From Gemmatimonadota bacterium (lineage in GTDB: Bacteria > Latescibacterota > UBA2968 > UBA8231), in the NCBI GenBank assembly GCA_009840005.1, contig VXOR01000086.1:32613-96612 (forward strand): a DNA stretch of 64,000 nt. The letters are read 5' to 3'. Both the position numbers and the translations under genes were made by a program. Every line of letters starts with the position of its first letter. The stretch's first letter is position 1. The notes beneath the pieces were generated by a model. The model saw only the letters and a list, made by a program, of their open reading frames with translations. It made no database searches and was not told the origin of the DNA. This document shows positions 43,341 through 52,883 of this stretch, piece by piece.

Positions 43341-45722
43341 TTAATACTCCCCGATTATGGCGTAGTTGGCCTCGCCCTCGACAATGCGCAAGAGACAGTT
43401 GACAGGCACTCCTTCCCAAACTTGGCCTTTGCCGCTGGGCCAGCGAACCTCTAACCGCTCCACTTGGTCGGCCTGCCCCAACCCTAGGTGCAGACCCAGA
43501 GCGTTGCTCGAACCAAAACCGTAGCCGCTAGCCACTTGGCCATGAACTTGTCGGGCGCCGCAATAAGCTACGGCTCGCGCCCCAATGGCGTCACGATTAC
43601 TAGCTGTACCCACCAGTTGCAGCCCCAGATAATTGCCGACGGGGCCGTCGTTGCGATAGAGACTGTTGGGCCAAACATCGGCGTCGTAGTGGCCGCCCAA
43701 GCCCGCGTACAAATCTAGATCGCCATCGACGTCAAAATCGGCAAAAGTCGCGCCGTGTCCCTTGCCCAAGTTGCCGACTCCGGCGGTAGCCGTCACTTCG
43801 ACAAAACGACCGTCACCCTGATTGAGAAAGAGGGCATTAGGTTCGAGCCGGTACATTTCGGGGCCACCATTGGCCAAGTAGATGTCTGGAAAACCATTGT
43901 TGTCGACGTCGCCTAGGCCAATACCCATCGAACCGAACGAGCGGCCCAAACCCGCCGGGACTGCAATATCCGCGAACGTTCCGTCGCCGTTATTGAGGTA
44001 TAAAAAAGGTCGGTTAGGTTCAATTGCGCGGCCTTCTACCCAGCTATTGAGCACATCCTCGAAAGCGCTCATAGTCGAGGCGAAAAGGTCGAGTTGGCCG
44101 TCGTTATTAAAATCAAAGAAAAAGGTTACGTAGCCTCCCTCTAGAGGGAAGATCACCCCAGCTTGATCTGCTCTGTCCACAAAAGTGCCATCGGTCCCAT
44201 TGTGGTAGAGCCGATTGGGCGAGCCAATATTTACGACGTAGAGGTCTAAATACCCATCGCCATCGTAATCGCCAAAGGCCGTGCCGATAGTCTTGCTCGA
44301 ATCCGCTGTTCCCGATGCTTGGCCAATATCCGCAAACGTCCCATCTCGCTGGTTGTACCACAAATTATTGCGTCCACCATCGCCAATGACCCCATTGGCT
44401 ACATAGAGGTCCAAATACCCATCGCGATCTACATCTCCCCAAGCGGCAGTAAAACTGGCTTGGGCCTCATCTATGCCCGCTCTTTGCGCCACATCTACAA
44501 AGCGATCGCCCTCGTTGCGATAGAGGGAATTGGCTGCTGCGCCTTCCCAAGCGTCTCGGGTCACAAAAAGATCGGCGTCCCCATCGTTATCAAAATCGGC
44601 AGCCGCCCCTCCCCAACCACCGTGCGAATCGTTCAAGCCCCAAAGAAGGGTTACATCCTCAAACTGGCCCTGCCCTTCGTTGCGGTAGAGGGCGTGGGTA
44701 CTCTGGATGCCAACGCTAAAAAGATCCTGATCCCCATCGCCGTCAAAGTCGAGCCAAGCACTACCCCGACCCCGGTCGCGTTTATCGACGCCGGTCTGGG
44801 ATCCAATATCGACGAAGACCACGGCTGGGTTGGCCGACATCTGGACAAAGGGATTAAAGCGGTAGCGCTCGGGCAAATCCGCCGGATAACCGCCCTGTCG
44901 CTCCCAAGCCAATCTGAGCAGCCACAGACTTTTGAGGCGTTCGGGATAGTGGTCCAGATTTTGGTCTACCGCCTGTCGCAGCAACGGGATAACGTCCTTA
45001 TGGCCACCCCAAAACGCGGCTGTGCCTGCCAACAATCCAACATAACCGTCATCGGGGTAGGCTTCGAGCAGCGAGCTAGCCACTTCGACCACCTCATTAA
45101 ATTCGCCCAACCGCAGTTGCGCTTCGAGCAACATCAAACCCGCGTCTTTATGGGTAGGCACTTGGCGCAGGATCTGGCGGCTCAGATCGCGGGCTTCGCC
45201 CAAATCCATAGTAGAGGCCGCTTTCAACGCTAATTCGGCTAATAGCAACTGGGCATCCAAGGACTGGGGGTGATCGCGCAAAACCTCGGCGGCTATGGCT
45301 TGAGCTTCCAGAGCTTGGCCCTCAAAGGCCATCAGCCGCGCCTGGAGGACTCGCGCCTCGGGCCGCCCACGCAAATCGGGCGGAAGCTGTAGAAGAGTCA
45401 GACGGATGGGATCGGCTTGGCTTAGATCGCGGCTTGCACTCGGGCTACACAGCTCCCACAGGATGTTCTGCGCCCGACTCTTGCGCCCCTGCTTGAGACT
45501 GATTTCGCTCAAGCGAACTATCGCCACGGTGCTGTCGGGCGCCAGTTGCAATACTTTCTGGAAGCGTTCGCCGGCTTGCTCTAGGCGGTCGGTGTAGAAG
45601 TAGCGCAGCCCTTCCTCGTAGAGCCGATCGCTCTCTGGCTTGGATATTTTGGACTCGGAACAGCTTAAAAATGCAGAAAAAAATGCGAGGATGCCGATGA
45701 GACTAACAAATCGATTTGACAT
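43341..45722 (-). CDS. TPR / FG-GAP / ASPIC-UnbV lipoprotein
   Basis: A 793-residue exported lipoprotein. The signal ends at a lipobox (FFSAFLSC, Cys21). TPR-like helices occupy residues about 30-290. At least seven FG-GAP/VCBS calcium-binding units follow (for example SAWLDFDGDGDQDLFSVG, AAADFDNDGDADLFVTR, TAFGDYDGDGYLDLYVVN, ATFADFDVDGDLDLYAGL). It ends in an ASPIC/UnbV domain (QVERLEVRWPSGKGQVWEG). The calcium-loop propeller suggests extracellular binding or display. It starts 3 nt after the TPR lipoprotein gene at 45726, so the two form an operon. Confidence 0.88.
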   Translation of the reverse strand: MSNRFVSLIGILAFFSAFLSCSESKISKPESDRLYEEGLRYFYTDRLEQAGERFQKVLQLAPDSTVAIVRLSEISLKQGRKSRAQNILWELCSPSASRDLSQADPIRLTLLQLPPDLRGRPEARVLQARLMAFEGQALEAQAIAAEVLRDHPQSLDAQLLLAELALKAASTMDLGEARDLSRQILRQVPTHKDAGLMLLEAQLRLGEFNEVVEVASSLLEAYPDDGYVGLLAGTAAFWGGHKDVIPLLRQAVDQNLDHYPERLKSLWLLRLAWERQGGYPADLPERYRFNPFVQMSANPAVVFVDIGSQTGVDKRDRGRGSAWLDFDGDGDQDLFSVGIQSTHALYRNEGQGQFEDVTLLWGLNDSHGGWGGAAADFDNDGDADLFVTRDAWEGAAANSLYRNEGDRFVDVAQRAGIDEAQASFTAAWGDVDRDGYLDLYVANGVIGDGGRNNLWYNQRDGTFADIGQASGTADSSKTIGTAFGDYDGDGYLDLYVVNIGSPNRLYHNGTDGTFVDRADQAGVIFPLEGGYVTFFFDFNNDGQLDLFASTMSAFEDVLNSWVEGRAIEPNRPFLYLNNGDGTFADIAVPAGLGRSFGSMGIGLGDVDNNGFPDIYLANGGPEMYRLEPNALFLNQGDGRFVEVTATAGVGNLGKGHGATFADFDVDGDLDLYAGLGGHYDADVWPNSLYRNDGPVGNYLGLQLVGTASNRDAIGARAVAYCGARQVHGQVASGYGFGSSNALGLHLGLGQADQVERLEVRWPSGKGQVWEGVPVNCLLRIVEGEANYAIIGEY

Positions 45723-45725
45723 TGC

Positions 45726-47111
45726 TCAGAAAGATGCTTCCAACCAAGCCAGTTTAGTCCCGGCTTGGGGATAGTCGGGATTCAGTTCCAGGACCTTCTT
45801 GAGTAACGTTTTGGCCTCCTCGTAATTTTTGAGCTGAATTTGGGTTAGGGCCAGAGCGTAATGGGCCTCAACATAAATGGGAAGATGTGTCGGGGCCCAC
45901 TCCAAGGTCCGGCGCAGCGCGGCGTCGGCTTGCTGGTAGTTTTTGCTCAATAACAAAGATCGGCCTAGACCAAAGGCGGCACGCACCGAAGTAGAGTCGA
46001 GAGCAATAGCCTCTGCAAAAGATTTCTGGGCCGCGGCAAAATCCCGCTCGAGGAGATGAGTTTCCCCCAATAGCGAATGGACTTCGACATGTTCGGGCTC
46101 TACGCCGAGGATCCGTTCCAAGAGGAGGCGAGCACTTTGTGAGTCATTTGCTTGTAAATGCACAATACACAAGCTGAGGTACGCGTCAACAAAAGAAGAA
46201 TCGATCTCTATAGCTTGAGAGAAAGAAGTAATTGCCTGCTCTCGTTTGCCTTTGAGCAGGTAGATTTGCCCCTGATCATAGTGGCGCTTGGCCGTGCTCA
46301 GGCGCTGGTAACTTTGCAGTGCTTTGGCTGCTTCGTCGGCTCTTCCCATCCGGTTGAGGATTTGGTGATGCAAATAATGGGCTTGGGCGTGGCGCGGTTC
46401 CTGGGCGACGGCTTGTTCTAGGGCAGACATGGCTTCTCGATGTCTCCCCGCTTGGGTTTGCAAGGTGGCCAAGGCGACGAGAGCGGCTACGTGCTGGGGT
46501 GCCAGCACCAACAGTTTCTTGTATCCAGCCTCGGCTTCGGCGGGTCTGCCGCTGCGCCCGAGCAATTCGCTGCGGTGGTAGAGAGCATCTACAAAATCAG
46601 GTTCTAAATCCAGTGCTGCTTCAAAAGCGGCAATGGCCCCGTCAAAATCTGCCGTAGCTCTCAGAGATTTGCCGAGCTGATAGCGATAGAGCGCTTTTTC
46701 TGGTTCCAACTCAATGGCGCGCTGATACTGAAATATAGCCTCGGGGTAGCGGTGTTCGGCGCTGAGAGCATCCCCTAAAACAAAGCGAAAAGAACCATTG
46801 AGCGAATCGAGTTCCACAGCCCGTTGAAGGGGAGGGATAGCTAGCCCGTACTCGCCTAGGCGAACGTGGGCTAGCCCTGTGTTGAAGTGGACTGATGGGA
46901 GTTTGGGCACCCGTTTTGCGGCTTGGTGCAGAACGGTCAGCGCTTTGCGCGGCTGACCCTGTTTTAAAAAGAAAGCCCCTCGGTTGACCAATCGTGCGCC
47001 TTCTGGATCCTGCGCTATAGGGCGAGTCTCTTCGGGAGGGGGGGTATCAGTGCTGCAAGCATACAAGAGTAGGACACCCCAAAAGGCGCGGCAGCAGCGG
47101 TGCATAGACAT
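45726..47111 (-). CDS. TPR-repeat lipoprotein
   Basis: A 461-residue protein with a lipobox (GVLLLYACS) and about 11 tandem TPR motifs filling the rest, such as VHFNTGLAHVRLGEYGLAIP and YRYQLGKSLRATADFDGAIA. It probably scaffolds envelope complexes. Operonic with the ASPIC/UnbV protein 3 nt downstream. Divergent from the membrane synthase-like gene at 47228. Confidence 0.85.
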   Translation of the reverse strand: MSMHRCCRAFWGVLLLYACSTDTPPPEETRPIAQDPEGARLVNRGAFFLKQGQPRKALTVLHQAAKRVPKLPSVHFNTGLAHVRLGEYGLAIPPLQRAVELDSLNGSFRFVLGDALSAEHRYPEAIFQYQRAIELEPEKALYRYQLGKSLRATADFDGAIAAFEAALDLEPDFVDALYHRSELLGRSGRPAEAEAGYKKLLVLAPQHVAALVALATLQTQAGRHREAMSALEQAVAQEPRHAQAHYLHHQILNRMGRADEAAKALQSYQRLSTAKRHYDQGQIYLLKGKREQAITSFSQAIEIDSSFVDAYLSLCIVHLQANDSQSARLLLERILGVEPEHVEVHSLLGETHLLERDFAAAQKSFAEAIALDSTSVRAAFGLGRSLLLSKNYQQADAALRRTLEWAPTHLPIYVEAHYALALTQIQLKNYEEAKTLLKKVLELNPDYPQAGTKLAWLEASF

Positions 47112-47227
47112 CGCGGACTCATTCCAATTGTCGCGGGCCCTTTTTTCTTTTTACCATACATAGGCGTTACGGCAATATAATCCCCGATCTGAAAAGCAGC
47201 AATATACTTACTACAGGCACCCATATC

Positions 47228-50017
47228 GTGCAGCTTCTGATTGCGCTCATCTGCTTTTTCCTTTCCGGCTTTGCGGGCCTAGTATACGAGGTGGTCTGGA
47301 TTCGCCAAGCTTCATTGCTGTTCGGCTCCACTACCTTTGCCCTCAGCACAGTTCTAGCGGTTTTCTTCCTAGGCCTAGCCTGCGGTTCGTACCTCTTCGG
47401 CCGCTACGGTCAGCGGACCGGCCATCCTCTACTCGTTTTTGCTCTGGTTGAAATCGGCTTGGGGCTTTCGGCGCTAGCCAGTCCATATGCCTTCGAATTG
47501 GCAGACATCCTCTACGGCGCAGTTTACCGGTCCCTAGCCGGGCACGCCATTTTGCACTTCCTGACTCGGATTGTTCTAGTGGGATTCGCGGTCTTGCCGC
47601 CGACTGTTCTCATGGGTGCCACCCTCCCTCTCTTCTGTCGTCAGTTTGTGCGCAGCGATGCTAAAATTGTCCGTTCCGTCGGCTTGCTCTACGGCATCAA
47701 CACTTTGGGCGCAGCCTTGGGTTGTGTCTGCGCCGGATTTGTCCTTTTGCCTGAGCTAGGCTTTCTGAACACAGTGCGACTTGGCGCCGCTCTGAACGTG
47801 CTCGTAGGCATCGTCGCAGGAGCTCTGCCAATCGCCAGAAGCGGACTGGCTCGACCTCGGCTTCTAAGGACTGACGAGAGAGGTCATTGGGGTGTATTTG
47901 CGCTGTTTTTTGCCGTTGGCTTTGTAGCGTTGGGAAGCGAGGTGCTGTGGACGCGCTATTTGGGACTTTTGATCGCCAACACAGTGTATACGTACACGCT
48001 GACCTTGGCCGTAGTGCTAGTGGGTTTAGTGCTGGGGAGCGTGCTAGCCTCTCTGTTCTTTGATAGGACAATACACAGAGCGCGGTATTTCGGCGTTCTC
48101 CAGGTGCTTTTAGGGCTGGTGGTACTCCTCCTAATGATGCTCCCAGCGGACATCTGGCGACGTCTAGGGGAGGAGTGGTGGGTTTATGCAGTTTTACTGC
48201 TGCCTCCCGCTGTTTTAGGAGGTGCATCTTTTCCGCTGGCGGTGAGAATGGTGGTCGAGGACGCATCCGCAGCGAGTGGTGGCACGGGAAAAATCGCCGC
48301 AGTCAACACATTGGGGGGAATCGCGGGGGCGTTGGCGATCGGTTTTGTGGGCCTGCCATTCTTCGGTCTGGAGAGCAGTCTCCTCTTCGTCACGGGCACG
48401 AGCTTAGCCGTCGGGTTCGCTGCGTGGATCTCGCTCGACCGCACATCTACCCTAGCTGTTAAAGCGGCGTGCATAGGGCTCTTCTCGTGCGTATGGCTCG
48501 GAGTTTTCCACCTGCTGCCCACCCGTATTCCCGCCGACTTTTTGGGCGAGCGGGAAGAGCTTGTCGGCTTCCGCGAGGGCTACGGCTCCAACTTGGCGGT
48601 CATCCGCCAAGATCGTGGACTTCAACTCGAGATCAACCGCTGGTGGCAAGGCCGGGATCGCAAGACACACCAAGTAATGGCGGCCCATGTCCCCATGTTG
48701 TTGCATCCCGATCCCAAGCGAGTCCTCTTGGTGGGCGTCGGCACCGGCCAGACCGCAGCTCGCTTCCTGCTCTACTCGATTGACCGCCTAGAGTGCGTCG
48801 ATATCGAACCCACCATCTTCAGTTTTATCCGCCCCCATTTCGACTCCCGGTGGATGGAAGATCCCAGAGTCGAACTGATCGGTGCCGACGGCCGCAACTA
48901 TCTGCGCCATACCCCTTCGACTTACGATGTGATCTCCCTCGAATTGGGCCAGCTTTCCCGTCCCGGCGTGGCATCTTTCTACACGACCGACTTCTATCGC
49001 CAAGTGAAAAAACGGCTGCGTTCTGGCGGTTTTCTGGTCCAATTTGTCCCCTTATCCCTTTTGACCACCGACCATTTCCGCAGCACTGTGCAGAGCTTTC
49101 TCGCGGCTTTCCCCCACAGCCTGTTGTGGTACAATACTTCAGAACTGCTGCTCATCGGCAGTGGACGGGATTTCGCCATCGATCGGACCGTTCTCAAAGG
49201 ACGTCTGTCCAGCGAAAAAATTCGCCGCGACCTAGAGTACAGCCACTGGGGAGGCCCCCTCTACTGGCTCAACCGGCCACAGGTCTTTTTGGGCAGTTAT
49301 CTGATGGGATCTGGTGGTTTAGCCGAACTGGCGAATGAGGCTCCGGTCTACGAGGACGATCGGCCCGTTCTCGACTATGCCGTCGCTCGCGCCTTTGTAC
49401 ATCGGACAAACGCACTCCCGACGCTCGATCTTTTGCACGAGCATTTAGAACCCCTCGCCACCTTGATGCCTGTTGGGTCCGATGAAAAGGGGACCATTGA
49501 GGAAATACGGGCCAAAAACCTGCAGGAAATTGCCGCTAGCGCCGCCCTCCGGCAAGCCAAAGTCCTAATCGCCGTCCGCAACTATCAGGGAGCCTCGAAG
49601 CTATTGGCAGGCGCCCTGCACCAACTCCCCGAGCACCTAGTGGTTAGGCGCACACTAGCGGATGTACTGATGCGCTTGGGCCGTTTCGCAGAAGCGAGGG
49701 CTCATTACACCCAAGTCGTAGAAATCTCCCCTCGAGATGTACAGGCCTTGGACGGCTTGGGTCTGGCATTCCACCAGTTGGGGCACCTCGACGAGGCGAT
49801 CCACCACTACAAGGCGGCCCTACGGCTACAGCCCGACCGGGCGGAAACCTGCAGCAATCTCGGAGGAGCGCTAGCCCGGCGAGGAAAGCTAAAAGAAGCC
49901 CAGTTTTATCTCGAAAAAGCACTCAAAATCAAAGCTGACTTCGCCGATGCCAAACGCAACCTCGCCCAAGTACAAGCGGCCTTACAGCGAAGGGAAAAGT
50001 CGCGCACTGTACCGTGA
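47228..50017 (+). CDS. membrane spermidine-synthase-like protein fused to TPR repeats
   Basis: A 929-residue fusion. The N-terminal portion (about residues 1-430) is a multi-helix membrane domain with the signature ICFFLSGFAGLVYEVVWIRQ. Residues about 440-690 form a Rossmann methyltransferase/spermidine-synthase-like domain (VLLVGVGTGQTAARFL, DVISLELGQLSRPGVASFYT). The C-terminal 190 residues contain TPRs (ALDGLGLAFHQLGHLDEAIH). The usual SpeE catalytic Asp context is altered, so true aminopropyl transfer is doubtful. Such fusions occur in envelope gene clusters of environmental bacteria, function unknown. Start is GTG at 47228. Confidence 0.85.
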   Translation: MQLLIALICFFLSGFAGLVYEVVWIRQASLLFGSTTFALSTVLAVFFLGLACGSYLFGRYGQRTGHPLLVFALVEIGLGLSALASPYAFELADILYGAVYRSLAGHAILHFLTRIVLVGFAVLPPTVLMGATLPLFCRQFVRSDAKIVRSVGLLYGINTLGAALGCVCAGFVLLPELGFLNTVRLGAALNVLVGIVAGALPIARSGLARPRLLRTDERGHWGVFALFFAVGFVALGSEVLWTRYLGLLIANTVYTYTLTLAVVLVGLVLGSVLASLFFDRTIHRARYFGVLQVLLGLVVLLLMMLPADIWRRLGEEWWVYAVLLLPPAVLGGASFPLAVRMVVEDASAASGGTGKIAAVNTLGGIAGALAIGFVGLPFFGLESSLLFVTGTSLAVGFAAWISLDRTSTLAVKAACIGLFSCVWLGVFHLLPTRIPADFLGEREELVGFREGYGSNLAVIRQDRGLQLEINRWWQGRDRKTHQVMAAHVPMLLHPDPKRVLLVGVGTGQTAARFLLYSIDRLECVDIEPTIFSFIRPHFDSRWMEDPRVELIGADGRNYLRHTPSTYDVISLELGQLSRPGVASFYTTDFYRQVKKRLRSGGFLVQFVPLSLLTTDHFRSTVQSFLAAFPHSLLWYNTSELLLIGSGRDFAIDRTVLKGRLSSEKIRRDLEYSHWGGPLYWLNRPQVFLGSYLMGSGGLAELANEAPVYEDDRPVLDYAVARAFVHRTNALPTLDLLHEHLEPLATLMPVGSDEKGTIEEIRAKNLQEIAASAALRQAKVLIAVRNYQGASKLLAGALHQLPEHLVVRRTLADVLMRLGRFAEARAHYTQVVEISPRDVQALDGLGLAFHQLGHLDEAIHHYKAALRLQPDRAETCSNLGGALARRGKLKEAQFYLEKALKIKADFADAKRNLAQVQAALQRREKSRTVP

Positions 50018-50032
50018 ATCTGGACTCGCTTT

Positions 50033-50929
50033 TTACCGCAGGAGCGTCATCTTGCGGCTCTCAGCTCTATTCCCACTGCGCAAACGGTAAAAGTAAATGC
50101 CGGAGGGTACCGGCTGCCCTCCAGCGTCCCGACCTTCCCAATTTACCCTATGACGACCGGTCTGCAATCGCCCAACTACCAGATTGATCACAGGCTGTCC
50201 CAAGACATCGAAAACCTGCAAATGCACTTCTGCTTCACTAGACAGGCTAAAAGGGATAACCGTACCGCTGTTAAAGGGATTGGGGTAATTCCTCTCCAAC
50301 TCAAAATTCCACGGTTGCCCCTCCGACATTTCCTCCCCTGAGGTTGCCTCTAGCTGCTCCAGTCCTTTATCTCCAGCTAAAAGCGCTGAGCCTAAGTTAC
50401 CTAGCGCCAGCTCGATGTGCTGGCGGATAACCTGTTCGTCGAACCGCCGGGCAACAACGCCCACCGAACGATAGCGCAGAACCCCCTCGTGGTCGATCAC
50501 CGCGTAGTTATGCTGGGTAAAACCATAGAGGGCTCCTACTGCACTGGCCTGGAGAAGAAGAGGGTAGGTTGTCCCTGTCCTCTGGCGAAAACTCAAGTCC
50601 ACCTGTTGGCTGATGCCATCCGCTACATCCACGCCAATCAAGACGAATTCCTCTCCTTTAAAATCCTGCCAAATCCGCTCTATCTTCGCGGCCTCCGCGA
50701 GACAGTAACTTCAGATGAAACCAAAAAAGTTGATGAGGACCACCTTGCCGCGGAAGTTGTTCAGAGACACATAATCGCCCTCTAGCTGCTGCAAAGTGAA
50801 ATCCGGCGCTAGATCGCCCACTTTGGGCACTTGCCCCATCGTCCCTTGGACGCTTAGCAGCAGGGCGGCCAGTGGTCCCCAAAAAACACCGCTGTTCACC
50901 CTCACACAGTAGTTCATCTCCTTGACCAC
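50033..50929 (-). CDS. putative selenocysteine-containing TlpA-like thioredoxin with C-terminal sorting domain
   Basis: A single reading frame of about 298 codons interrupted only by an in-frame TGA at 50711-50713. Before it are a signal-like segment, then VGDLAPDFTLQQLEGDYVSL and FRGKVVLINFFGFI. After it the same frame continues SYCLAEAAKIERIW, then FKGEEFVLIGVDVAD and NYAVIDHEGVLRYRSVG, all standard TlpA/redoxin elements. Aligned to the family, TGA falls exactly on the first Cys of CxxC, giving U-S-Y-C (residue 73 counting from GTG at 50929). The C-terminal 85 residues are a FlgD-like/type A sorting domain (ERNYPNPFNSGTVIPFSLSS, then GIYFYRLRSG). The start is uncertain (GTG 50929 or ATG 50917). 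The alternative is a nonsense-mutated pseudogene or a sequencing error. Confidence 0.75.
50680..50705 (-). promoter_or_regulatory. candidate bacterial SECIS hairpin
   Basis: In the mRNA, 5 nt after the UGA, CUGUCU-CGCGG pairs with CCGCG-A-AGAUAG: six outer pairs (one G-U), one bulged A (50686), five GC pairs and an AGG loop at 50694-50692. The loop lies 17 nt past the UGA with a G at its second position. Both features agree with the known layout of bacterial SECIS elements recognised by SelB. Confidence 0.6.
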
Positions 50930-50998
50930 TTTGGTATATTTTATCTGTTTTATTAAACCCGTAACTTACGTTGATTCCCGTAGACAGAAGAAGATTCC

Positions 50999-52645
50999 AT
51001 GAAACACCTCCTACTGGCCTGCTTGGTTTTTTCGACTAGCTGTAGCCCTCCCGAAGAATCGCTCGTGGCGGAAGTTGGCCCGCACCAGATCAGCGCACGC
51101 CTGTTGCATCTCTATGTGGAAGAACTGCCCGACGGGCTGCGCACCCAAAAGACAGGCGATGAGGCCCGCCAGTACTACCTCCAAGCCCTGATAGACCGCC
51201 GACTTTTGCTGCTAGAGGCCCGTTCCCGAGGACTCGATACAACCGGCGATTTTCAAAATTCAGTCCAAGATGCCGTCAATGCTCGGGTCCGGTCGATATA
51301 TAAATCACAGGAAATAGCTTCTAATGTCAAAATATCAAATGAGACAGTACGTCGCTATTTTGAAAAGGAAGGCTACAGTCGAGAGCGCCTGCTCAACGCC
51401 ATCAAAGTAGGGAGCCGGGCTGCCATCGATACCGTTCTTCAGGAGCTGAGGGCAGGCCGCTCCTTTGCGGAGGTCGCCCAGGCTCGCTCGCTAGACGAGC
51501 GCTCGGCCGAACGGGGTGGCGAGTTGGGCTTTATCGGTCGGGACCAGCTCGAGTCGCTTCACATCCCACCGGTGGTCTTTAAGACCCTGCCTCAAGATCA
51601 ACTCTCAGAGCCCCTGCCTGCCGGTTCGGCCTGGCATGTTCTGCGCTTTAGTGAAGACCGCTCGGCCTCTTATGAGAAGTACCAAGCGAGGATCGCCAGC
51701 CTACTCTACCAAAAGCGCCTCGCCCAGGTAGAGGCCGAACACTTGGAGCAACTGCGCGATTCCTTCAAAGTGCGCCTCAACCTGTCTGCCCTACGCGAGC
51801 TGGTCAACGCCTATCAGGCAAAGCAACCCACGCTCATAGAAGGGAATTCGACGGCTTTATACACCTATAAAGACGGCGAAATAACCTTGGGTCAGGTCCA
51901 GGAATTTTTGCGTCAGAGGAATATCAGTTTTGGCCTTGCCGACAGCGCTCAAGCTGTGGTCACCCTGAACCGGTATTTTTTGGAGGCCCATCTGATCCAG
52001 GAAGCAGCCCGCAAAGACGGTTTTTACCAAACGCCCGAGATGCAGAAGTTCGTCGAGCGCACCGCGAATACCAAACTTCTTGAAATCGTGAGAAAGAGCG
52101 TCATAGCCGACCTAATTGACCTCTCCGAAGAAGACGTGCGCCACTATTACGACACCCATTTGGAGACCTTCCGCCACAGCGAGGCCATATGGATTGAGGA
52201 AGTACTGCTCCTTACTCAGGCCGACGCCCTACAGGTCAAAGCCCAAATAGAAGCAGGTGCGCCCTTTGATCAATTCGTCGATAAGAGCTTGAGGGCAGAC
52301 GCACAAAAGTACAATGGACGATATCATTTCCACATGCTGGGAAAAGCCCGCTATCCCGTGCTTGTACCCGCTGTTTTCCAGGCCCAACAGGGCCAACTTG
52401 AAGGTCCCTTGCAAGTAGAGGGAGGCTACTCTGTATTCCGCGTCCTAGAACGGGAAGAAAGCAACATCGAACCTTTTGAAACTGCTCAGCGGCGGGCTCG
52501 GGCACTAATTCGTCTAGAGCGGGAGACCCAAGCGCTAAATGCCTTTCTGGTGCAACTGAGAAAAAAATATGCCGACCAGATCAAAATCTACCCCGACCGC
52601 CTCAAGGGAGCAGTGCCCGCCTCCCTATTGCTAGCCCAAAATTAA
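50999..52645 (+). CDS. lipoprotein PpiC/SurA-like peptidyl-prolyl isomerase
   Basis: A 548-residue parvulin-type foldase. It has a lipobox (LVFSTSC), an N-terminal SurA-like helical domain with HQISARLLHLYVEELP, and a first parvulin domain (AGRSFAEVAQARSLDERSAE, then GGELGFIGRDQL). A second, more degenerate parvulin domain is at about residues 390-480 (AGAPFDQFVDKSLRADAQKY). It should chaperone secreted or outer-membrane proteins in the periplasm. It is divergent from the selenoprotein candidate and upstream of the large surface proteins, plausible clients. Confidence 0.85.
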   Translation: MKHLLLACLVFSTSCSPPEESLVAEVGPHQISARLLHLYVEELPDGLRTQKTGDEARQYYLQALIDRRLLLLEARSRGLDTTGDFQNSVQDAVNARVRSIYKSQEIASNVKISNETVRRYFEKEGYSRERLLNAIKVGSRAAIDTVLQELRAGRSFAEVAQARSLDERSAERGGELGFIGRDQLESLHIPPVVFKTLPQDQLSEPLPAGSAWHVLRFSEDRSASYEKYQARIASLLYQKRLAQVEAEHLEQLRDSFKVRLNLSALRELVNAYQAKQPTLIEGNSTALYTYKDGEITLGQVQEFLRQRNISFGLADSAQAVVTLNRYFLEAHLIQEAARKDGFYQTPEMQKFVERTANTKLLEIVRKSVIADLIDLSEEDVRHYYDTHLETFRHSEAIWIEEVLLLTQADALQVKAQIEAGAPFDQFVDKSLRADAQKYNGRYHFHMLGKARYPVLVPAVFQAQQGQLEGPLQVEGGYSVFRVLEREESNIEPFETAQRRARALIRLERETQALNAFLVQLRKKYADQIKIYPDRLKGAVPASLLLAQN

Positions 52646-52883
52646 ATCCATCCCTATGTTGTGGGGACGCTTCACCGATTCTCGTCGGCGTGCAACCGTT
52701 TTAAGCGGGTGACTCACGCTGCGAGCACCTATTCTCGATAACCACCATCAAACGATTCCAAAAAAAGTTTGTTTAATGACCTATATTTCTTAAAATAACA
52801 TCGTACATTTCTCGGCTCTGACAGCATGTCTATGCTGCAAGTCCTGCGCAGTTGATGCGGTCACATGCGCACAGGAGGCCCCT

